DNA of 64,000 nt from positions 7,688,001 through 7,752,000 of the forward strand of contig NZ_CP041244.1 in the NCBI RefSeq assembly GCF_006547145.1. Reading direction: 5' to 3'. The position numbers and the translations under genes are program-made. How positions within the stretch are numbered: position 1 is the first letter of the stretch; each line of letters starts with the position of its first letter. Below are positions 59,589-64,000 of the stretch, piece by piece. The notes under the pieces were generated by a model. That model searched no databases. It saw nothing but the letters and a program-made list of their open reading frames with translations, and had not been told where the DNA came from. The stretch comes from Actinomadura sp. WMMA1423. Lineage in GTDB: Bacteria > Actinomycetota > Actinomycetes > Streptosporangiales > Streptosporangiaceae.

Positions 59589-60031
59589 AGGCGGATCCAG
59601 CTCGTGACGATCGACGTCCCGTCGTCCAGCCGCAGGATCAGGCTCACCAGCCCGGCCGGGACGCGCGGCAGCCAGAACATGCCCGCCGGGTCGGTGCGCG
59701 CCGTGATCCCGCCCGGCGGCAGGTCGCGGTGGCGGACCTCGACGAGCGCCGCCGCGGACGGGTCCAGCCGCCCGTGGATCTCCCGGTACCGGCCCTCCGG
59801 CGACACCTCGATCTCGACGGTCGCGTCCGGGCAGGTGAACGTCAGGGTCCGGGGCCGGCCGCCGCGCACCCCGGCGGCGTGCCCGTCGCGGTCGTGCGCC
59901 AGCTCCGCCAGCCGCGCGGACGGCGCCCGCCACGCGATCGACGCGCGGGCCGCCGCGAGGACGGCCGCCGGCACGGGATCGAGGGTCTCGAACGTCTCGC
60001 GTATCCCCGCCACCAGCTCGTCGTCGTTCAC
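59585..60031 (-). CDS. Small partner protein of the ECF/CHAT operon
   Basis: 148-residue protein. The helical N-terminus (MNDDELVAGIRETFETLD, then AAVLAAARASIAWR) precedes a C-terminal beta-rich region (ATVEIEVSPEGRYREIHGRL; GGITARTDPAGMFWLPRVP). The position between sigma factor and protease, with four-base overlaps on both sides, fits a sigma partner or anti-sigma-like adaptor; no zinc HxxxCxxC motif of classical anti-sigma factors is present. The start is GTG at 60029-60031. Function is inferred only from context. Confidence 0.85.
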   Translation of the reverse strand: MNDDELVAGIRETFETLDPVPAAVLAAARASIAWRAPSARLAELAHDRDGHAAGVRGGRPRTLTFTCPDATVEIEVSPEGRYREIHGRLDPSAAALVEVRHRDLPPGGITARTDPAGMFWLPRVPAGLVSLILRLDDGTSIVTSWIRL

Positions 60032-60552
60032 GGGACGAGCCTCCGCAGCGACTCCAGGCAGCGCGCCCGCGTGGGGCCGACGCTGCCGACGGGGATCCCG
60101 AGGGCGGCGGCCAGCTCGGCGTGGCTCGGGGCGAGTGCGAACAGGCGCAGCAGAGTGCGGCAGCGCGGGGGCAGCCTCTCCAGCGCCGCGCCGACCCGGC
60201 CGAGCCGATCACGCGCCGCGACCACCCGGTCGGGGCCGGGCTCGGCCGCGCGCGGCGCCGGGACCGGCGGGAGCGAGCGGCCGCGCCGCCGGGCCAGCCG
60301 CAGGCTCTCGTTCCGCGCCGTCGTGGCCAGCCAGCACGCCGCCGCCGCGGGCTCGCGCAGCTCGCCGATCCGCTCCACCAGCCGCAGCCACGTGGTCTGC
60401 ACCGCGTCGCCCGCGTCGGCGTCGTTCAACCCGTACGAGCGGGCGATCGACCACAGCAGCCCGCTGTGCCGTTCGACCAGCCGGGCCCACGCGTCCCCGT
60501 CGCCGTCGCGTGCCCGGACCACCAGCTCGTCCGTATCGTCCCGATGGGCCAC
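60028..60552 (-). CDS. ECF-type RNA polymerase sigma factor
   Basis: 174-residue sigma factor: region 2 (DAWARLVERHSGLLWSIARS, DAVQTTWLRLVERIGELRE, LATTARNESLRLARR) and region 4 (LERLPPRCRTLLRLFALAPS, LGIPVGSVGPTRARCLESL). It has no region 1 or 3. GTG 60552 has GGAG about 8 bases upstream. It overlaps the partner gene by four bases. It could activate its own operon or a wider regulon; the operon's promoter is not recognised. A canonical anti-sigma factor is absent. Confidence 0.93.
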   Translation of the reverse strand: MAHRDDTDELVVRARDGDGDAWARLVERHSGLLWSIARSYGLNDADAGDAVQTTWLRLVERIGELREPAAAACWLATTARNESLRLARRRGRSLPPVPAPRAAEPGPDRVVAARDRLGRVGAALERLPPRCRTLLRLFALAPSHAELAAALGIPVGSVGPTRARCLESLRRLVP

Positions 60553-60585
60553 CGAAGTCTCCTATCGAGGCCCCCTGCTCCTCCT

Positions 60586-61776
60586 TCACCCTAGGGCATC
60601 GAGCGATGACACAGTGTGGACTTCGGTGCCGAGACCCGGAAGAACCGGGTGCCGCGCGGGATCGAGGACCCGGTCGGCCGCCTCGGCCGCGCCGACGCCC
60701 TCCTCCGCCGCGACGGCGGCGATCCGCCCGGCCACGACCGGCGTCGCGAAGGACGTCCCGCTCCATGTCGCATAGCCGTCGAACCGGTCGGGATCGGATC
60801 CGTTCGCCGCGGTGCGGGGGCCGTCGAAACGGACGAAGGAACTGGCCACGCCGACGCCCTGCGCGCACGCGTCCACCCACCATCCGTGGTTGGAGAACCA
60901 GGCGCGGTCGTCGCCGTCCAGGGCCCCGACCCCGATGACCGGCTTCATGGCGGCGGGCCAGAACGGGCGGTCCGTCGCCGCGTTCCCCGCGCACGCCGCG
61001 ACGACCGTACGGCGCCCGAGCGCGGCGACCGCCTGGGACAGCACCTGCGAGGGCCGGTCGTCGTAGGTGTGGCAGCCGAGCGAGATGTTGACGACGTCGG
61101 CGCGGCCCCAGGCGGCGAGCCACTCCAGCGCCCGGATCACCTCCAGCTCGTCGCCGACCCCGTCGCCGCCGATGACGCGGCGGGCGCGCAGCACGGCCGA
61201 CGGCGCCTGCGACAGGACGACGCCCGCGACGAACGTCCCGTGACCGGCCTGCGCGTCCAGCATGAAGTCGAGATCGGCGTCGAGGACCTCCGCCACTTCC
61301 TCGCGCTGCTCGCGGTACCACTCCTCGCCCTCGTACCAGGGATGCGGCGCCAGACCGGTGTCCAGGACCGCGACCGTCACGTCCCGCCGGACGGGGACGC
61401 GCCTCGGCGGGGGCAGGGGAGCGGCCGGGCGGGGCAGGTCGGCGGGCCCGCTCCACCACATGGGCTGGCCGAGGACGAGGTGGTTCGGCGACACGCTCAG
61501 CCCGCGGTGCCGCCGGTCCGCGCCGCCGAGCACGGCCGCCAGCTCGCACACGTCGACCTTCGAGGGGGCGCGCAGCCGCAGCCGCGCGACGCCGCCCTCG
61601 TCGTGGCGCGAGTCGTACCAGCGCCGGACCAGCGACTCGGCCGCGCCGGCGTCCCGCCCGGCGACCAGGATCTCGTCCCGGCGGACCAGCGCGGGCCGCC
61701 CCGGCAGCGGTTCCACCACGACCGCGTCGGGATGCCGGGCCAGCACCCTGTCCAGGCGCGCCTGTTGATCGAACAT
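60586..61776 (-). CDS. S8 family (subtilisin-like) serine protease
   Basis: 396-residue protease. The triad is Asp139 (VAVLDTGLAPHP), His179 (GHGTFVAGVV) and Ser342 (GTSFATPVVAG), with the oxyanion Asn in CAGNAATD. There is a 130-residue N-terminal part without a signal peptide, so the enzyme is probably cytosolic; mycosin-like or regulatory subtilases are shaped so. ATG 61774-61776 has GAGGATCG ahead of it. It is the first gene of a four-gene operon; the sigma gene begins 33 bases beyond its stop. Confidence 0.94.
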   Translation of the reverse strand: MFDQQARLDRVLARHPDAVVVEPLPGRPALVRRDEILVAGRDAGAAESLVRRWYDSRHDEGGVARLRLRAPSKVDVCELAAVLGGADRRHRGLSVSPNHLVLGQPMWWSGPADLPRPAAPLPPPRRVPVRRDVTVAVLDTGLAPHPWYEGEEWYREQREEVAEVLDADLDFMLDAQAGHGTFVAGVVLSQAPSAVLRARRVIGGDGVGDELEVIRALEWLAAWGRADVVNISLGCHTYDDRPSQVLSQAVAALGRRTVVAACAGNAATDRPFWPAAMKPVIGVGALDGDDRAWFSNHGWWVDACAQGVGVASSFVRFDGPRTAANGSDPDRFDGYATWSGTSFATPVVAGRIAAVAAEEGVGAAEAADRVLDPARHPVLPGLGTEVHTVSSLDALG

Positions 61777-62105
61777 CGATCCTCGCTCTCCCCGAACCGA
61801 CCCCTTCGCCCATCGTGCCCGCCTCATGACTCAGCGTGTCCAGTCGAGGGCCGAAGGTGGCCGGACGCGCCCCGGTGAGGAGACTCACCCCCGAGCGCGG
61901 GCACGCCGCCGATCCGTCCGCAATAGTGGATCTTGCCGGAAGTGCCGGGTGAACGATGTGCATCGTGTGTTCAAGCGTTCAACAAACTGCTAACACCCGG
62001 TGGTGCGAGTCGGGCCGATGATGCACAATGAGGGACGCGGACGCCGACTTGGGACGTACGAGGCCGTAGGGGAAGACGAGCCTCGGTACAGATCCAGGAG
62101 GTCCG
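61777..62105. other. Divergent intergenic region of the S8 operon and DUF3145 gene
   Basis: 329 bases shared by two divergent units. ACGATG-TG-CATCGT at 61953-61966 is a perfect palindrome and a TGAAC...GTTCA pair surrounds it. The AGGAGG of DUF3145 lies at 62096-62101. No clear -35/-10 pair is seen for the S8 operon. Confidence 0.5.
61953..61966. promoter_or_regulatory. Palindrome ACGATG-TG-CATCGT
   Basis: Perfect 6-bp arms in the divergent gap, 177 bases from the S8 start and 140 from the DUF3145 start. Candidate operator. Confidence 0.4.
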
Positions 62106-62600
62106 GTGACCGCACGTGGCGTTTTTTACGTCCACTCCGCGCCACCTGCGCTGAGCCCGCACATCGAGTGGGCCGCCGCAGGTGTTCTCGGGGTGCCCGT
62201 TTCCCTTGAGTGGGCAGATCAGCCGGCCGCGCCCGGAACCCTGCGCGCCGAGCTGCATTGGGAGGGCAGGCCCGGTACCGCCGCGGGCATCACCTCCGCG
62301 CTGCGCAACTGGAAACTGGTGCGGTTCGAGGCCACCGAGGATCCGACGCCCGGCACCGACGGCGTCCGCTTCAGCTTCACCCCGACCCTCGGGGTGTTCA
62401 CCGGGGTCATCGGCGCCAACGGCGACATCATGATCCCCGAGGACCGGCTCCGCGCGGTGATGGCGAACGCCGCCGTCGGCAAGACCGCCCTGGAGCAGGA
62501 GCTCGACCGGCTGCTCGGCACGCCGTGGGACAACGAGCTGGAGCCCTTCCGCAGGGCCGGCGACGGCGCGCCCGTCCGCTGGCTGCACGCCGCCGTCTGA
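62106..62600 (+). CDS. DUF3145 family protein
   Basis: 164-residue soluble protein conserved in actinobacteria, function unknown. Marks are TARGVFYVHSAPPALSPHIEW, AELHWEGRPGTAAGITSALR, VRFEATEDPTPGTDGVRFSF-type strand and ALEQELDRLLGTPWDNELEPF. GTG 62106 has AGGAGG only four to nine bases upstream. It is a single-gene unit ending at a strong terminator. The family is typical of the chromosomal backbone here. Confidence 0.93.
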   Translation: MTARGVFYVHSAPPALSPHIEWAAAGVLGVPVSLEWADQPAAPGTLRAELHWEGRPGTAAGITSALRNWKLVRFEATEDPTPGTDGVRFSFTPTLGVFTGVIGANGDIMIPEDRLRAVMANAAVGKTALEQELDRLLGTPWDNELEPFRRAGDGAPVRWLHAAV

Positions 62601-62601
62601 C

Positions 62602-62629
62602 CCGCCGGGCCGCCTGGGCGGCCCGGCGG
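62602..62629 (+). terminator. Terminator after DUF3145
   Basis: CCGCCGGGCCGCC / GGCGGCCCGGCGG, 13-bp arms with a two-base loop, beginning two bases after the stop codon. No T-tract. Confidence 0.8.
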
Positions 62630-62763
62630 ACGCCCCGGGCGCCGCCGGTGCGGAGCGTACCCGTCCCGCAACGCGCACGCCCCGCGCGATACACCCGACG
62701 GTCGTGGCGCGCTTCGCGATCGCCGGAGGTGTGGGATCCGGATATACCGGGCATGGGCGGAAA

Positions 62764-63591
62764 ATGAGCGTGTTGACCCGCAACAACGTCCGCGACCTGG
62801 GGCGACGCTCTGGGCAGCCCATGCTCTTCGCGCACGGGTTCGGCTGCGACCAGACGATGTGGCGGCTCACGGCACCGGCCTTCGAGGCCGACCATCGGGT
62901 CGTCCTGTTCGACCACGTCGGGATGGGGCACTCGGATCTGGCGGCCTACTCGGCGGAGCGGTACAGCGCCCTGGACGCCTACGCCGAGGACGTACTGGAC
63001 ATCATCCATGAACTCGACCTGAATGACGTGGTCTTCGTGGGGCACTCCGTCAGCACGATGATCGGTGTGCTGGCGGCGAACCTGGAACCGCACCGTTTCG
63101 CCGGGCTCGTGCTGGTCGGCCCCTCTCCCCGCTACATCGACGACGCGGGTTACGTCGGCGGGTTCAGCGAAGCCGACATCACCGAGCTCCTGGAGTCGCT
63201 GGAGAGCAACTATCTCGGCTGGTCCAGCCGGATGGCGCCGCTGATCATGGGCAATCCGGACCGGCCCGAGCTCGGGCGGGAGCTCACCAACTCCTTCTGC
63301 CAGACCGACCCCGACATCGCGCGGCAGTTCGCTCGCCTGACCTTCCTGTCCGACAACCGCGCCGACCTGCCGAAGGTGAGGGTGCCCGCACTGCTCCTGC
63401 AGTGCTCTGAGGACATCATCGCTCCGGAGGCGGTGGGGGAGTACGTGCAGCGTGCCATCCCCGGGAGCGAGCTGGTGAGGCTGCGGGCGACCGGGCACTG
63501 CCCCAATCTGAGCGCGCCCGAGGAGACGGTCGCGGCGATGAAGGATTTTCTCGCGAAGGTCCCGGGTGGCCGCGGTGTCCTCCACCGTTGA
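62764..63591 (+). CDS. rsbQ: RsbQ-like alpha/beta hydrolase
   Basis: 275-residue alpha/beta hydrolase of the RsbQ/KAI2/D14 group. The start SVLTRNNVRDLG and FAHGFGCDQTMWRLTAPAFE, the triad Ser95 (VGHSVS), Asp217 (CSEDIIAP) and His245 (TGHCPN), and SPRYIDDAGYVGGFSEAD match Bacillus RsbQ closely. RsbQ activates the phosphatase RsbP during energy stress; its ligand is unknown. ATG 62764 has GGCGG four bases upstream. The next gene overlaps and encodes a PAS domain, as in rsbQ-rsbP. Confidence 0.94.
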   Translation: MSVLTRNNVRDLGRRSGQPMLFAHGFGCDQTMWRLTAPAFEADHRVVLFDHVGMGHSDLAAYSAERYSALDAYAEDVLDIIHELDLNDVVFVGHSVSTMIGVLAANLEPHRFAGLVLVGPSPRYIDDAGYVGGFSEADITELLESLESNYLGWSSRMAPLIMGNPDRPELGRELTNSFCQTDPDIARQFARLTFLSDNRADLPKVRVPALLLQCSEDIIAPEAVGEYVQRAIPGSELVRLRATGHCPNLSAPEETVAAMKDFLAKVPGGRGVLHR

Positions 63592-64000
63592 CGATTCCGC
63601 TCGCTTCCGCAGCCTTTATGAGCATGCTCCGTGCGGCTACCTGTCACTCCGGCCCACCGGCGCCATCACCAGGGTCAACCGGACGTTCCTCGACTGGACG
63701 GGTTACAGCGCCGATGAGCTGCTGGACGGCAGGCGCTTCCAGGACCTGCTCCCCATCGGTGACCGCATCTACTACGAGACGCACTTCGCGCCGCTGCTGA
63801 CCATGCAGGGCGAGATCCGCGAGATCGCGGTCGACGTGAGGTCCGCGGACGGTAGAAAGCGGCCCGTACTGGTCAATATGACTCTGCGTCCGGAGGAGCC
63901 GGGCGGGTCCGCCGCCGTCCTGGTGTGCGTCTTCCCCGCCCCTGACCGCAGGGAGTACGAGCGCGAACTGCTCCATGCCCGCCGGCGCGCGCGCGAGTCG
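63566..64000 (+). CDS. PAS-domain protein, probable RsbP-like phosphatase, 3' partial
   Basis: The first 145 residues are visible and the frame is open at the window edge. The PAS core is DDSARFRSLYEHAPCGYLSL, ITRVNRTFLDWTGYSADELL, LLPIGDRIYYETHFAPLLTM, then a helical linker (RREYERELLHARRRARES) that begins a coiled coil. In Bacillus rsbQ is followed by rsbP, a PAS-PP2C phosphatase acting on the RsbV anti-anti-sigma factor, so a C-terminal PP2C domain is expected outside the window. GTG 63566 overlaps rsbQ and follows AAGG; GTG 63575 is an alternative. Confidence 0.8.
   Translation, partial: MAAVSSTVDDSARFRSLYEHAPCGYLSLRPTGAITRVNRTFLDWTGYSADELLDGRRFQDLLPIGDRIYYETHFAPLLTMQGEIREIAVDVRSADGRKRPVLVNMTLRPEEPGGSAAVLVCVFPAPDRREYERELLHARRRARES

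Noticed and set aside
56961..60938. 1325-residue plus-strand ORF
   Set aside because: Antisense shadow of the CHAT, sigma and S8 genes; composition is Arg/Gly-rich with no motifs.

Overview
The window is about 72% GC, with dense genes, many GTG and TTG starts, and many genes that begin six or seven bases after a -10 box, which suggests leaderless transcripts. Together with the family content (HrdB-type sigma factor, DUF3145, DUF5998, DUF7455, DUF6745, actinobacterial RecQ, ParE/ParC next to the principal sigma gene) this points to a high-GC actinomycete, probably Streptosporangiales or a relative such as Actinomadura. That placement is an inference, and no rRNA or tRNA is present to confirm it. 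The assignments rest on motif reading alone, without database searches.

Layout. 1-16 kb is mostly chromosomal backbone: the 3' part of the principal sigma factor, yaaA, a GNAT, a DUF7455 protein, a drug-type ABC exporter pair, parE, a two-component system, small enzymes, parC and an FMN-dependent hydroxy-acid oxidase. 15.5-29.7 kb holds a MarR-controlled FUSC exporter, a GH13 enzyme, an orphan degenerate ABC ATPase with a DesK/DesR-like system, an IS1182-type element, a TetR/SDR pair and a Lia-like system (kinase, regulator, DUF4097). 30.2-32.8 kb is metNIQ, a methionine importer.

32.9-38.9 kb is the most interesting block: a tightly coupled six-gene operon of the uncharacterised STM4015/4014/4013/4012/4011 families (two leucine-rich-repeat paralogues, an ATP-grasp protein, a sulfatase-like hydrolase and two radical SAM enzymes). 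38.9-46 kb holds a WYL regulator, a YdeI-like protein, a DUF6745 pair, a ThrE-type exporter and a RecQ fused to a phosphoribosyltransferase-like domain. An IS110-family element follows, with a structured 240-base leader that may encode a bridge RNA. 47.7-49.2 kb is gene-poor and repeat-rich: three 21-22 bp GACGTC repeats, an unrecorded 43-residue ORF with strong coding signal, and two GC-rich tandem arrays. 49.2-64 kb returns to backbone (PfkB kinase, GNAT/acyl-CoA synthetase fusion, DUF5998 with a phosphodiesterase, sulfurtransferase, DUF3145). It is interrupted by a second notable operon, S8 protease - ECF sigma - small partner - TPR/CHAT caspase-like protease. The window ends in an rsbQ-rsbP-like stress module cut by the right edge.

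Themes. Three NarL-type two-component systems, two of them beside palindromic sites, plus MarR, TetR, WYL and LysR regulators with candidate operators make this a heavily regulated segment. The two candidate new systems are the STM401x operon and the CHAT/S8/ECF operon.
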